Below, in pieces: positions 1-9,766 of a DNA stretch of 36,172 nt. Source of the stretch: Thraustochytrium sp. TN22 (taxonomy: Eukaryota > Sar > Bigyra > Thraustochytrida > Thraustochytriidae); the NCBI GenBank assembly GCA_013306675.1, contig JABLUY010000312.1, forward strand, positions 1-36,172. Direction: 5' to 3'. The position numbers and the translations under genes are program-made. Position 1 is the stretch's first letter, and every line of letters begins with the position of its first letter. The notes beneath the pieces were generated by a model, which worked only from the letters and a program-made list of their open reading frames with translations, ran no database searches and was not told the origin of the DNA.

Positions 1-50
<50 letters not shown>
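1..50. repeat. (GCG)n trinucleotide microsatellite at window edge
   Basis: About 16 uninterrupted copies of a GGC trinucleotide open the window, and shorter GGC runs continue to about position 105. It lies in the presumed 5' leader or promoter of the NEK kinase gene. Because the window starts inside the repeat, its true length cannot be read. Confidence 0.95.
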
Positions 51-209
51 AGCGGTTCAGCGGCATAGCGGCGGCGGCGGCACAGCGGCGGCGGCGGCGG
101 AGGATGCGCGAGCGGCCCCCGCTGGGCCAAGAGCAGTGACGGGCCGCGCCAGGCGCGCAGGGCGGCGGCGGCAGCGCGGGTCGTCCGCCGGCTTCCGCCG
201 CAGGCCAGG

Positions 210-3200
210 ATGTACAGATACCAGGAGAGACGCGTGATCGGGCGCGGGAACTACGGGACGGCGCTGCTGGTGCGGGACCGGCGGTCGGGCGCGAAGCTGG
301 TGGTGAAGAAGATCCCGTTGAGCTCGCTCTCGGAGAAGGAGCGGCGCGACGCGGAGAGCGAGTGCAAGCTGCTCGCCAAGTTGCACCACCCCAACATCGT
401 GGAGTACATTGACAGCTTTCTGGAGGAGGAATCTCTGCACCTGGTGACGCAGTACTGTGAGCAGGGTGACCTGGCGCGGCTCATCAAACACTACAAACGG
501 CGCGGCAAGCACTTCTCGGAGCGGCAGATCGTGGACTGGTTCATCCAGATCGCCATGGCCGTGGACTACATCCACAGTTTGAACGTGATGCACCGCGATC
601 TCAAGACCGGCAACGTCTTTTTGACCAAAACCAATGTCATCAAACTCGGCGACTTTGGCATCGCCAAGGTTCTCGATTCTACGCTCGAGCAGGCGCACAC
701 CGTCGTCGGCACGCCCTACTACATGTCGCCGGAGGTCTGCGAGAATAAGCAGTACGACAAGAAGTCCGACCTCTGGGCCATGGGCTGTATCCTCTACGAG
801 CTCTGCACGCTCAACCACGCCTTTGACGCGTCCAACCTGCTCGGCCTTGTATTCAAAATCGTCCAGGAGAGCTATCCGCCCATCCCAGACATGTACAGCG
901 CGGACCTGCGCGAGCTCGTGGCGCAACTGCTCAGCAAGGACCCCAGCCGCCGGCCTTCGTGCAGAAAGATCTTCCGCCTTCCCTTCATCCGGCGCCGTCT
1001 CGAGGAGCTCGCCACGTCCGCCTCGCTTGGCAACGCGCCTGCGGCTGACGCCGCGCACCGCGGTCATGAGCCGGCTGACGCTGCCATCGCGGAGGCGCAG
1101 GTCAGCATGCACAGCCTCTCGCTGTCTACCGTGGGTGCTGGCGTGGGCGCCGGCGCAACGACCACGGACCGAGACCCTCGAGACGACGCTCGACGTCATC
1201 ACCATCACCAACAGCAGCACCACAAGCAGCATCGACCCGCGAGCGGCGTCCCATCGACGGCGCCCCATGCGCCCGCCGCACCCGCTACCGCCTTAGAGCA
1301 CAGCCAGCCGCGGCGCAACTCGCAGCGTAGCGGCCCGGCACGCTGGAAGGCAACGCCCATGCAGCGTAATTCCGAGTCGGATTCGCTCGTGCGGCCCTCG
1401 CGGCGCACCAGCAGCAGTAACAGCAGCAGTAACAACAGCAGCGGCGGCGGCGGCGGCGCCCAGATCAAGCAACCGCAGCATTCGCGACCAGACCGCTCCA
1501 GCTCGCGCACGCGACGCGACCGCATCGGCGACAGCAGCACGCACCTACATAGCGTCGTCGTCGGCGCCGCCGCTGGCGACGACGAAGAGGGCACCTACGA
1601 CATGGAAGACGAAGACGGCAATGACGACAACGACGACGACGACGAGGAGGAGGAGGAGGAGGAGGAGGTGGGCGACGACGACGACGACGACGTCGACGAC
1701 GACGACGACGATGATGATGATGCCGACGATGACGACAACTACAACATCTACGGCGGCGCGCCCCCCGTAAATGGGTTGACTCTCTCGTCGCGACGGACCA
1801 AGAGCTTGCACGCCATGCTCCCCTCGGTGAACCGAGAGAGCGAGAGCGAGCTGTCCAACCCGCCGACGCCGCCGACGCCGACGTCAACGCCCGGTGCCGA
1901 GAACCCCGCGCCGCTGGCCCTGGACGCGACCACGATCGCCACCCCAGAGAGCCGCGGTGCACGCGGTAGTAGCAGCAGCGAGCCTGGGATGATGACGCCG
2001 CAAGACCTGGCAAAGGAGCGCAAACAAGCCGAGCTTCGCAAGCGCGAGGAGGAGCTGCGCGCCGCCACCTTGAGCAACCTAGAGGTGCGCCGCGTGGCAA
2101 AGCGGCGCTCCAAGGAGTTCTTCATGCCGAGCGCCGAGAACTACCTTGCGGCAGACGCCGGCGCCGAAAGAGCTGACGGGACCGGGGCCGCCGACATGCA
2201 GGGTCGAGCGATCGCCTCGACCGTGACGCACGCGGCGGCCGGCGCCGAGACGCCGGCAAGTGCCGTGGAGAAAGAGAGCAAAACGCCCGACCTGTACAGC
2301 TCCTCCGAATACGGCGACGCGCTTCCCGCAGCACCTGCTGCACGGAGGCCCAGCGTTTCGAGCCAGCCACCGGTGCAGTCCGCCCACAGCAGCGGAGAGT
2401 GGGAAAGTGGTCTCGCAGGGTCCTCCGTGCTTCTCGCCGACCTTGCCGGGATTGGTGCTTCACAACAGGTGCTCGAGACCGCCTCGCGCGCCGCAAAGGG
2501 GCGCAGCGGGAGCGCTGCCGAGACATCACGCCAGCAGCTGCAGCGGCGGAGGGCACGCCAGCCGCACCAGCAGCACCAGCAGCACGTGAACCACCACCAC
2601 CGGTTCCTGTCGTCCCGGCCCCGGAGTAGCTCAACAAACAGCGGCGGGGGCGCCGCTGGCGCTGGCGCTGGCGCTGGCGCGAGCGCTCCGTCCGTGCGAC
2701 GCCGCACCCTGCCGACGCCGAAGCAGCACAGCGCCGCTTTGGAGGACGCGTCGGCGCTGTCGGCAGAATCTGTACCTTACCATCTCATCGACGAGCGCCC
2801 AATCAAGTCGAGCGGTCGCTACGATGTGGATGAGTGGAGCGCGGCGCGCCATCTTCCGCCGCGCTCCCTTGTCATTAGGCCCTCGTCCAATGAGTCCTTG
2901 GCCAGCGCCGACCAGAGTGACCTCGATACGGATGACAGCGACATGGCGCTTGCCTCGACCATGCTTGCTCAGAGCGGCCCGGTTTCGCCTCCGCCGCCGC
3001 CTCCGCCGCCGGCCCTGCCCGAGGACCACCCCGCGGAGCAGCTGCGGCGCGCTCAGGAGCGTTTCCAGGAGACGCTGGACGAGAAGGACGCCGCGCGTGT
3101 CCTGGCCGAGTGCAGGCGTCATGCAGAACGCCGCGACGCGTGGGCCTCCCGCGCCCCGCCGCGGCCTGCTGCATGCAATGATCGACGTCGCTCCAGCGGC

Positions 3201-3509
3201 GCAAGCAGCACCGCCACGGCAGCGAGCGAATCCGGCGCGGACTCTTCGGTGCGTCGTTCGGGCCCCGATTGGCACGCTATTGCCGACAAGCAGCGCGACC
3301 GTCTCGTCAACCTGCTGGGCCCAGACCGCTTCCAAGAGGTTTATGCGTTTCTCAAGAAGTCACATGACGCCAAGAATGGCGCTTCCTCGCAGGGCGCTTC
3401 TTCCGTTGAGAATCAGCGCCACCTGCGCCAGGTCGTTGGCAAGGACCAGCTCAGTCTGTGTTTCGACGTTGACCAGCTCCTTTACATCGAGGAGACCTAC
3501 CTCGCGTAA
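210..3509 (+). CDS. NIMA-related (NEK-family) serine/threonine protein kinase
   Basis: The 1099-residue protein has its kinase domain at residues 4-263. Visible motifs are the glycine loop GRGNYG (11-16), the ATP-anchoring lysine in VVK (K33), HRDLK (128-132), DFG (148-150), the activation-segment end GTPYYMSPE (167-175) and SDLWAMGCILYEL (186-198). HRDLKTxN and YYMSPE are typical of NEK kinases, which act on cilia, centrosomes and mitosis. The usual Q of HRDLKTQN is G here. The long tail is low complexity, with His/Gln and Ser/Asn runs and a Glu/Asp tract at about 467-509. A conserved-looking block follows at about 1019-1099 (LVNLLGPDRFQEVYAFLKK), recalling the C-terminal segment of some NEK1/NEK5-like kinases. 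The ATG is chosen because the kinase domain begins four residues later. Family assignment is firm; the subfamily is inferred. Confidence 0.95.
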   Translation: MYRYQERRVIGRGNYGTALLVRDRRSGAKLVVKKIPLSSLSEKERRDAESECKLLAKLHHPNIVEYIDSFLEEESLHLVTQYCEQGDLARLIKHYKRRGKHFSERQIVDWFIQIAMAVDYIHSLNVMHRDLKTGNVFLTKTNVIKLGDFGIAKVLDSTLEQAHTVVGTPYYMSPEVCENKQYDKKSDLWAMGCILYELCTLNHAFDASNLLGLVFKIVQESYPPIPDMYSADLRELVAQLLSKDPSRRPSCRKIFRLPFIRRRLEELATSASLGNAPAADAAHRGHEPADAAIAEAQVSMHSLSLSTVGAGVGAGATTTDRDPRDDARRHHHHQQQHHKQHRPASGVPSTAPHAPAAPATALEHSQPRRNSQRSGPARWKATPMQRNSESDSLVRPSRRTSSSNSSSNNSSGGGGGAQIKQPQHSRPDRSSSRTRRDRIGDSSTHLHSVVVGAAAGDDEEGTYDMEDEDGNDDNDDDDEEEEEEEEVGDDDDDDVDDDDDDDDDADDDDNYNIYGGAPPVNGLTLSSRRTKSLHAMLPSVNRESESELSNPPTPPTPTSTPGAENPAPLALDATTIATPESRGARGSSSSEPGMMTPQDLAKERKQAELRKREEELRAATLSNLEVRRVAKRRSKEFFMPSAENYLAADAGAERADGTGAADMQGRAIASTVTHAAAGAETPASAVEKESKTPDLYSSSEYGDALPAAPAARRPSVSSQPPVQSAHSSGEWESGLAGSSVLLADLAGIGASQQVLETASRAAKGRSGSAAETSRQQLQRRRARQPHQQHQQHVNHHHRFLSSRPRSSSTNSGGGAAGAGAGAGASAPSVRRRTLPTPKQHSAALEDASALSAESVPYHLIDERPIKSSGRYDVDEWSAARHLPPRSLVIRPSSNESLASADQSDLDTDDSDMALASTMLAQSGPVSPPPPPPPPALPEDHPAEQLRRAQERFQETLDEKDAARVLAECRRHAERRDAWASRAPPRPAACNDRRRSSGASSTATAASESGADSSVRRSGPDWHAIADKQRDRLVNLLGPDRFQEVYAFLKKSHDAKNGASSQGASSVENQRHLRQVVGKDQLSLCFDVDQLLYIEETYLA
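1615..1736 (+). repeat. GAC/GAG/GAT codon run encoding an acidic tract
   Basis: A run of GAC, GAG and GAT codons inside the kinase gene encodes some 40 nearly continuous Asp/Glu residues. It probably forms a disordered acidic linker and is a likely site of length polymorphism. Confidence 0.9.
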
Positions 3510-3678
3510 ACAGTAAGTAAATAACTAATTGCCTGACTGACCAATAGCGTGAATGAGTCAAGTTACAGTTGTTGCTTGACGAAGCTAAAGCTTAGTTACA
3601 CAATTTCATCACGAAACGAGGAATGAGGTTCTCCCCCACCCTCTCTCTCTCTGGCGCATACTCTTCTCTCTCTCTCTC

Positions 3679-3733
<55 letters not shown>

Positions 3734-3798
3734 TCGTCGTACGTTGCGTTGCGTTGTCAGGCACAGGGGCGTGTGCACGTGGAGTCACATGACGTTTG
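3510..3798. other. Convergent intergenic region between the kinase and Arf-GEF genes
   Basis: The 289 bp between two converging genes should hold both 3' ends. It is lower in GC than its surroundings and has no AATAAA; the nearest A-rich motif is TAAATAA just after the kinase stop. A pyrimidine microsatellite takes up its middle. No gene is visible. Confidence 0.7.
3641..3732. repeat. (TC)n followed by (TCTG)n microsatellite
   Basis: An interrupted TC dinucleotide run passes into about 13 copies of TCTG. The strand is almost pure pyrimidine for about 90 bases between two convergent genes. Confidence 0.95.
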
Positions 3799-6700
3799 TT
3801 AGGCGGTCATGGCCGCGGAGCCCTCAGACCAGCCAGGCGCGACTTGGCCGAGGACAGAGAGGAACATGCGCTTAGCCTCCTCCTTGGGCACCTCGCGCAA
3901 AGCGTGCCAGACCTTGTACTTGGAAAAAGAGACCCAGTCATCGACGGCGGGCGCCTCGATGGCGCATTCGCCTTGCGTGGACTGCTTAAAGTAGCCGTAC
4001 ATGAGGAGCTTCTGCTCGTCGGAGGCAATATAACGAACGTGGCTGCTTGTAAGGATAGGCTTGGCGAAGCGCAGACCGACGACGAAGCGCTGATGCAGCT
4101 GCGCCCCGTCCAGCGAGGTGATGGCTGGGTCGGCCTCGCCCGCCCCCGAGGCGGCGAGCGCCTCGAGCCAGGCCAACTTGGTCTCGAGCGGCGCGTTCTG
4201 TACATCCTCGATGGTTTGGTCGTCGTTGGCCGAGTTCGCCTCGTCGACCGGGTCCAGCTGGCGGTCCGAGGAGCCCGAGGTGGAGAAAGCGCGGAGGCTA
4301 GCCTGCTTGTGCGCGCGGGACTTGAAGATGTGGTCGTGGGCGCCGGGGCGGCGCGTCTGCAGACCCGAGGCGCTCGACATCGTTCCGTGGTCGTCGACGA
4401 GCTGCATGCCGTCGTCCTCGTCCTCGTCGTCCTCGACAGCCGCTGCCGCGGCCGCAGCGTCCGCGTCCACCTCGGTCTGCGCCGTGGTGACCGTGATGGC
4501 GTCGCTGTCGACGGTGCGCACGGTTGCATGGATGGCCGCGGCGTGCTCGCCGCTGGCAAGGTCGTCGACCACGTCCTCGTCCTCCAGCTCATCCTCGTCC
4601 TCATCGTCGTCGTCACACTCGAAGGCCTTGGGGTCGTGGATGGACTCGTCGTCGGACTCGTCAGCGCGCATGAGGGCGTCCTCCCCGTCGTCCATGTCGG
4701 ACAGCGTGTCGACCGGGCGGCCCGCGTCACGCTCCTTGCGTGTGGCGTCCGTGTGCGAGAGCGAGCGGTTCTTGCCGGCGGCCGCGCCCGCGGCGCCGCC
4801 AGCCGGCAGAGCGGCGACGAGCTGCGCCATGGCGTCAGCCTGCTCAAGCGCGCAGGCGGAGGGCGAGGGCGCGGAGAGCTGATCGCGGTAGAGCGCGTCG
4901 ATCTCATTCTTGATGTCACGCACCCAGAGCTCGCGCTCCTGGTCGGAGCGCGCCTGCACGACGAAGGACTTGCGCGGGTGGCGGATCTCGAAGACGCGCG
5001 GCGAGGCGTCCTCGCGCACCTGCATCGTGTGCAGGTTGAGCGTCTGGTGCACGTGGAGCTTGCTGCCCTTGAGCGTTCGCTGCGACGCGTAAAGGAGGAG
5101 GTCCGAGAAGAGGAAGAAGTGGTAGCGGCGGAACTTGTTGTTGCGGCTGCGCTTGAGCAGGACGCCCTCGCGTACAAAGCGCCGACCGGCCTGCACGATG
5201 CCGGCATTGCCGTCGAAGCGCTTCTGCAGCTTGACCAGCTCCTCGCGCCACTGGCGCTCCACGATCATACCCTTCATGGACTCGGTCAGCTGGTGCACCT
5301 CGCCGACCACGTCAATCACGTTGTCGGCGTCGCACGAGGTGCTCATGACATCCGCGTACCACTTATCCTTGAGGTGCTCGCCCTTGACGACGCCGAGCGC
5401 ATTGGCCGCCTCAGCATCCCCGTTCGAGTAGAGGTAGTGCACCTTGGCGAGCAGCATGGCGAAGGCCTTACGCTCATCTTCCATGCCAAGAAAGAGCGCG
5501 ATGGAGATGCACTGCGCGAGGATATCGAGCGCGTGCGAGACCGCTTCGAGCGGGTAGATCTTGGGGCGCTCCAGGATCTTGGTCACGACCGAGAAGAAGT
5601 GCACCCAGACGATCTCGAACATGACGCGCACCGCCTCCTGGTTCACCGTGGTGCTGTGGCAGCGCCACTGCGTGGCGAAGGCCGTGACGAGCGTCTGCAT
5701 GGTGCCGACGGAGCTGGCCAGGCGGCGCTGGAAGAGCGCGTTGGCCGTCTGGCGCGCCAGCACGGGCTCCGCGGTGCGCGCGCGCAGATGGGCCAGGTGC
5801 GCGGCCTCGGCGTCGTCGGCGCTGGACGCAAGGCCGCTGCCGCCGAGACCGGCGGCGGCGTGCGCATCCTCGCTGGACCACTCGCTCGTGGAGATCTCCG
5901 TGGACCCGCGGTCGCTGGACGAGTTCCCACTCACGCTGCCAGAGGACCCAGCGCCGGCGTGCGGGGGCGTGCGGGGTACGGGCGAGGACGGCGATGGCGT
6001 CGACGCGCTCGAGGCCGCGCGTTCACGCTCGCGGTCGCGGCCCGTTGGCGTGGGCCGCGCCAGGAGTTCGGCCTCGTCTTCCTCAGAAGCGAACTTGATC
6101 TCCTTGCGCTGGATCGACTTGTAAAGCCGAATGCCAAATTCGTGCGAGATGCGGTCGCCGTTCTCGATGAGCGTGATCTGCTTGAGGAACTGCTCCTGAG
6201 TCATGCGCTTCTTCTTGTTCACATTCGGGTTGTGCAGATCCGTGTTGAGCATGATGGTGGTGAAGGCAAGGAGCATGACCATGTCCTGGTCCTCCTTGGC
6301 GAATTCGTCCTGATTCTGCTCCACGAACCACGCCGCGAAGGCCTCCATGAGCGCCTCCACCTGCTGTCCCTCGCCGGGGAGGAAGAAGTGGCCTTTTTCC
6401 AGGTAGAGCCGCAGGCACTGCTCAAAGCTCTTGCCGGCGAAGGGCAGCACGCTGACGAAGGCAAGGCGGATCGGGTTCATCTTGTCGTCGTCAGACCGTG
6501 TGCCTAGATACGAGCCAACGTTGCGCTCGCCGAGCTCACGGTGGTAGAGGTGCAGGAAGGAGGCGATGTGCGCGGGCGTCGTGTCGAGCAGGCCGGCGTT
6601 GTTGAGAAACTTGATCGCCTTGCCCGCGCTCCCGCCCTTGTGCGAGAGGCGGAAGGCGGTCTCGAGCGCCCGGCTCGCGCCGCGGCGCGCGTGCTGGCGG

Positions 6701-9519
6701 GCGCGGACATACGAGCCTGCGCCGTCGGCGGCGTCGACGCCGTCGGTGGCAGCACCGCTGCTGCCGCCGCCCAGCAGGTTACGGGTCGACGACGAGGTAT
6801 CGAGCGCCTGGCCAGACTGCGCGGAGCGTTCGCGCAGGTTGCTGTCCACCTCGATGAGGCGAAACGTCCCGCTCATGTCGGTGAGCGAGCGCAGCAGCGT
6901 CACGAGCGAGGCAAGGGCGTCGAACTGCATCTCCTTGTTGATGCGGCGGTGGTGCGCCTCAGGCTCAAACATGTAAAAGCCCGGGTCGGTGAGCTGACAG
7001 AGCACCTCGACAAGGTGCTCAAAGGTGCTCCAGTTGGAGACGACCGGGTCATTCTCAAAGTTGAGGAAGAGCTGCACGAGGTCGCCCGGATGCATACCGA
7101 AGAGGGAGATCATGTGCGTGAGGCACTCGCGGCGCAGCTGCGGTGGCGTGAGCTTGTCTCGCAGCACGAAGAGCAAGACCTTCTCCAGCACGAGGCCAAA
7201 CTCCACCTTTAGGTGCTGGCGCAGGTTCTTCCAGAGCTCGGCCAGCACGGGCAGAACGAGGTCGAGGCGCTTCATGTTGGTGGCATTGTAGATGATGGCC
7301 TGGAAGGTGAACTTGCGTACTTGGTAGGCGAAGATGTGACCGGCGAAGAAGCCCTCCTCGGCGGGGCCAACGCAGCTGAGAAACTCGCGCAGCAGCTGCA
7401 TGTGCGCCACCTTGAGGTTCAGCTCGGCGTTGAAGAGGCGGCCCTTGCGCAGCGGCGCCGTGAGCAGCATTGCGCTGGCCTGGCTGAGCCAGACGAGCGT
7501 CATGACGGCATTCTCGGCGGGCGCCGACCCAAGTCGCAGGCGCTGGCACAACAGCTCGTGCAGCTCACGCGTGAAGCCGGAGTCTTCCGCGGTGAACTTG
7601 GCGAGCCGCCGCGAGGCCGCCTCGGTCACCTCCATGGCGTCGCCGATTGTGCAGGCGGCTTCCACGACGCGCTCCACGATGACCTTGCGCAGAAAGTCCT
7701 CCATGGAGCCATCCTCATCCGCATCGGAGGCCTTGGACTCTACTGTCGTGCCCGCCGCTTCCTCACTCTGTTGCCAATCTTGGTTCTCGTCAGCGTCACC
7801 GTCAGCGTCAGCGTCACCGCCGTTGTCGTTCTCCTCGTCAAGCTGGCGTTGACCGTCACAGACCGCCAGAGTCTGCGGCTGGCTGGCGCGGTGCACCAGG
7901 CTGTCAAAGATCATGGCGGGGCAGCGCAACAAGAAATTCATGTCCTCGAGCGTGACAGCACTGAGGCCGTCCAGGAGGGCGTCCGCGAGGTCGGTGGAAC
8001 CGCCAGGAGCCGGTGCGCCCCCCGTCGTCGCAGCCGCGGCGGCTGCCGCCGCGGCGGTAGCGGAGCCTGTGGAGGCACGTTCGTCGCCGGGTGCGACGGG
8101 CGCAGGGTCGTGCGCCGTGTAGCGGTGCGTGTCAGTCTGACGGTGCGGCGAAGTCCCAGTGTAGTGCTTCATGGGGTGCATGCGGAAGAAGCAGCTGCAG
8201 CGCGAGACGGCCCTCATGACAAAGTGCATGGCGCAGGGCGTGAGGCCAGCGTCGCTGCGCTCGACAACAGCGAGCACGAGCTTGAGCGCGGCGGGGAAGA
8301 CGATGTCGATGCCGAGCTCGGTAGCGTCGGCCGCGGCCTTGAGTACAATCTCCGCGAGACCGACAGCAGGCTGGCCGCCGCGGCCTGCCGCGCAGATGCG
8401 CGGCACGGCGCGCACGGCGCGCTCGAGCTTGCGCATGGCGAGCACGACGCCGGGCACGTCAGCGGCGTAGCAGGCGGTGAGCAGCGTGAAGAGCGCAACG
8501 AGCTCGTTCTGCGCAAGGCCGGAGCGCACCAGGTCAGCATGCGAGACGGAGGCCCGCCACGGACGAGGGCCGTCGAAGCGCGCCGACTTGGGCAGGAGCC
8601 GCAGAGGGCGCGTGAGCTCGCGCGTCATGTCGTAAGCGTGCAGCGGCGCGAGCAGCGAGGCGTCGCGCTTGTAGCAGAGGAAGCAGGCGCCCGTCTTGTG
8701 GCGTGGGTTGAGCGTGGCCGAGAAGCCGAGCGGCGTGCGCTCGAGCACGCCGTAGTCCTCCGGCACGAGCTCGCGATGCGCCGGGTGCACGGCGCAAATG
8801 TCAAGCAGCGGGGCGCCTTCGCCACGCGCCACGCAGAGAAATACGCGGCCCGATGCGCCCAGCCCCATGCTGAGGTCTGCAAGAAAAAGGCCGGCCACAT
8901 GCGTGCCTACGATCTCATAGCCGGGCGGCACAAACTCCTCCTTGCCCTCGTGGAAGATGATGATGCCGGTGATGGGCGAGAGGCCGGTCTCGGCGCGCCC
9001 GCGCTTGAAGCACAGGTGCAGCGACTTGCCGGCGTTGCCCTTGTTCAGGTCCACGGCCTGGTTTTTGCCCACCTGCATCACGCGCTGATAGCCGGGCGGG
9101 CACTTTTGACCGCGCACCAGCAGCTGCACGTCCACAATGGGGCCGGCCTCCTCGGCCTCGCGGTCCGCGTCCAGGAAGTTGCGCCCGGACCCATCCAGGG
9201 ACATGCCATGCAGCACGTTCAGCGATTTGCGCGAGCCGTTGGCCACGGACCGCTTCATATACGACATGCCCTCGCTAATGGACGTGCGCGGCGCGCGGCG
9301 CCGCATCGACCCGTGGCCTTGCGCCTGCGCCTGGTGCGGCGCGCCGCCCGTGCTGTCATGCGAGTGGTCCTCGCTGCTGCTTTCGTCCGACGTGTGCGAT
9401 GCCAGGCTGCCCGACCGCATCAGTTTGCTCCCGTAGCCGAGCCGCCGCACCGCCTGCACCTCATCGAAGAAGCCCGCCACCAGCTCGCGCAGCGCGTCGG
9501 CCCCGTCCGCCCCGCCCAT
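3799..9519 (-). CDS. Sec7-family Arf GEF with MABP, PH and acyl-CoA-binding domains
   Basis: This 1906-residue protein should load GTP on Arf GTPases at Golgi or endosomal membranes. Residues about 115-305 hold three blocks of the MABP beta-prism type (PPGY, VDLNKG, LHLCFKRG; then TPLGFSATLN, CFLCYKRD). A HUS-like box lies near 820 (LFLNFENDP). The Sec7 domain spans about 955-1145 with LPGEGQ carrying the catalytic glutamate (E1050) and MLNTDLHNPN. An HDS1-like stretch sits at about 1300-1360 (MFEIVW). A PH domain at about 1445-1550 ends in the usual Trp helix (ERELWVRDI). After an acidic linker, residues about 1800-1900 match an acyl-CoA-binding domain: MYGYFKQSTQGEC with K1845 at the place of bovine K32, then SKYKVW and PKEEAKRMF. 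Of four bovine ligand residues (Y28, K32, K54, Y73), three are kept and the last is Phe. The Sec7 and PH calls are firm, MABP and ACBP strong by eye. Confidence 0.93.
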   Translation of the reverse strand: MGGADGADALRELVAGFFDEVQAVRRLGYGSKLMRSGSLASHTSDESSSEDHSHDSTGGAPHQAQAQGHGSMRRRAPRTSISEGMSYMKRSVANGSRKSLNVLHGMSLDGSGRNFLDADREAEEAGPIVDVQLLVRGQKCPPGYQRVMQVGKNQAVDLNKGNAGKSLHLCFKRGRAETGLSPITGIIIFHEGKEEFVPPGYEIVGTHVAGLFLADLSMGLGASGRVFLCVARGEGAPLLDICAVHPAHRELVPEDYGVLERTPLGFSATLNPRHKTGACFLCYKRDASLLAPLHAYDMTRELTRPLRLLPKSARFDGPRPWRASVSHADLVRSGLAQNELVALFTLLTACYAADVPGVVLAMRKLERAVRAVPRICAAGRGGQPAVGLAEIVLKAAADATELGIDIVFPAALKLVLAVVERSDAGLTPCAMHFVMRAVSRCSCFFRMHPMKHYTGTSPHRQTDTHRYTAHDPAPVAPGDERASTGSATAAAAAAAAATTGGAPAPGGSTDLADALLDGLSAVTLEDMNFLLRCPAMIFDSLVHRASQPQTLAVCDGQRQLDEENDNGGDADADGDADENQDWQQSEEAAGTTVESKASDADEDGSMEDFLRKVIVERVVEAACTIGDAMEVTEAASRRLAKFTAEDSGFTRELHELLCQRLRLGSAPAENAVMTLVWLSQASAMLLTAPLRKGRLFNAELNLKVAHMQLLREFLSCVGPAEEGFFAGHIFAYQVRKFTFQAIIYNATNMKRLDLVLPVLAELWKNLRQHLKVEFGLVLEKVLLFVLRDKLTPPQLRRECLTHMISLFGMHPGDLVQLFLNFENDPVVSNWSTFEHLVEVLCQLTDPGFYMFEPEAHHRRINKEMQFDALASLVTLLRSLTDMSGTFRLIEVDSNLRERSAQSGQALDTSSSTRNLLGGGSSGAATDGVDAADGAGSYVRARQHARRGASRALETAFRLSHKGGSAGKAIKFLNNAGLLDTTPAHIASFLHLYHRELGERNVGSYLGTRSDDDKMNPIRLAFVSVLPFAGKSFEQCLRLYLEKGHFFLPGEGQQVEALMEAFAAWFVEQNQDEFAKEDQDMVMLLAFTTIMLNTDLHNPNVNKKKRMTQEQFLKQITLIENGDRISHEFGIRLYKSIQRKEIKFASEEDEAELLARPTPTGRDRERERAASSASTPSPSSPVPRTPPHAGAGSSGSVSGNSSSDRGSTEISTSEWSSEDAHAAAGLGGSGLASSADDAEAAHLAHLRARTAEPVLARQTANALFQRRLASSVGTMQTLVTAFATQWRCHSTTVNQEAVRVMFEIVWVHFFSVVTKILERPKIYPLEAVSHALDILAQCISIALFLGMEDERKAFAMLLAKVHYLYSNGDAEAANALGVVKGEHLKDKWYADVMSTSCDADNVIDVVGEVHQLTESMKGMIVERQWREELVKLQKRFDGNAGIVQAGRRFVREGVLLKRSRNNKFRRYHFFLFSDLLLYASQRTLKGSKLHVHQTLNLHTMQVREDASPRVFEIRHPRKSFVVQARSDQERELWVRDIKNEIDALYRDQLSAPSPSACALEQADAMAQLVAALPAGGAAGAAAGKNRSLSHTDATRKERDAGRPVDTLSDMDDGEDALMRADESDDESIHDPKAFECDDDDEDEDELEDEDVVDDLASGEHAAAIHATVRTVDSDAITVTTAQTEVDADAAAAAAAVEDDEDEDDGMQLVDDHGTMSSASGLQTRRPGAHDHIFKSRAHKQASLRAFSTSGSSDRQLDPVDEANSANDDQTIEDVQNAPLETKLAWLEALAASGAGEADPAITSLDGAQLHQRFVVGLRFAKPILTSSHVRYIASDEQKLLMYGYFKQSTQGECAIEAPAVDDWVSFSKYKVWHALREVPKEEAKRMFLSVLGQVAPGWSEGSAAMTA

Positions 9520-9740
9520 GGCGCTGGTCCCGCTGGCGCTTCTGCTCTGCCGCGCGGCCGACGCCGTTGCCGTCGGCGCTCAGCCGCGCTCTCTCGGCGA
9601 CGACGTCCAGGCCGCCGCCGCCCTGCTCTGCAGCCCCGCGCGCCCGCGCCCCGCGCAGCCCGCGCCGCGACCTGCACGCGCCGCGCGATCGAGCCCGGGC
9701 TGCCTGCTCACGCGCCCGACACGACAGACCGCCCGCCCGA

Positions 9741-9766
9741 CAGGCAGGCAGGCAGGCAGGCAGGCA
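9741..9766. repeat. (CAGG)n microsatellite
   Basis: About six and a half perfect copies of a CAGG tetranucleotide lie about 230 bp upstream of the Arf-GEF start codon. Confidence 0.95.
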
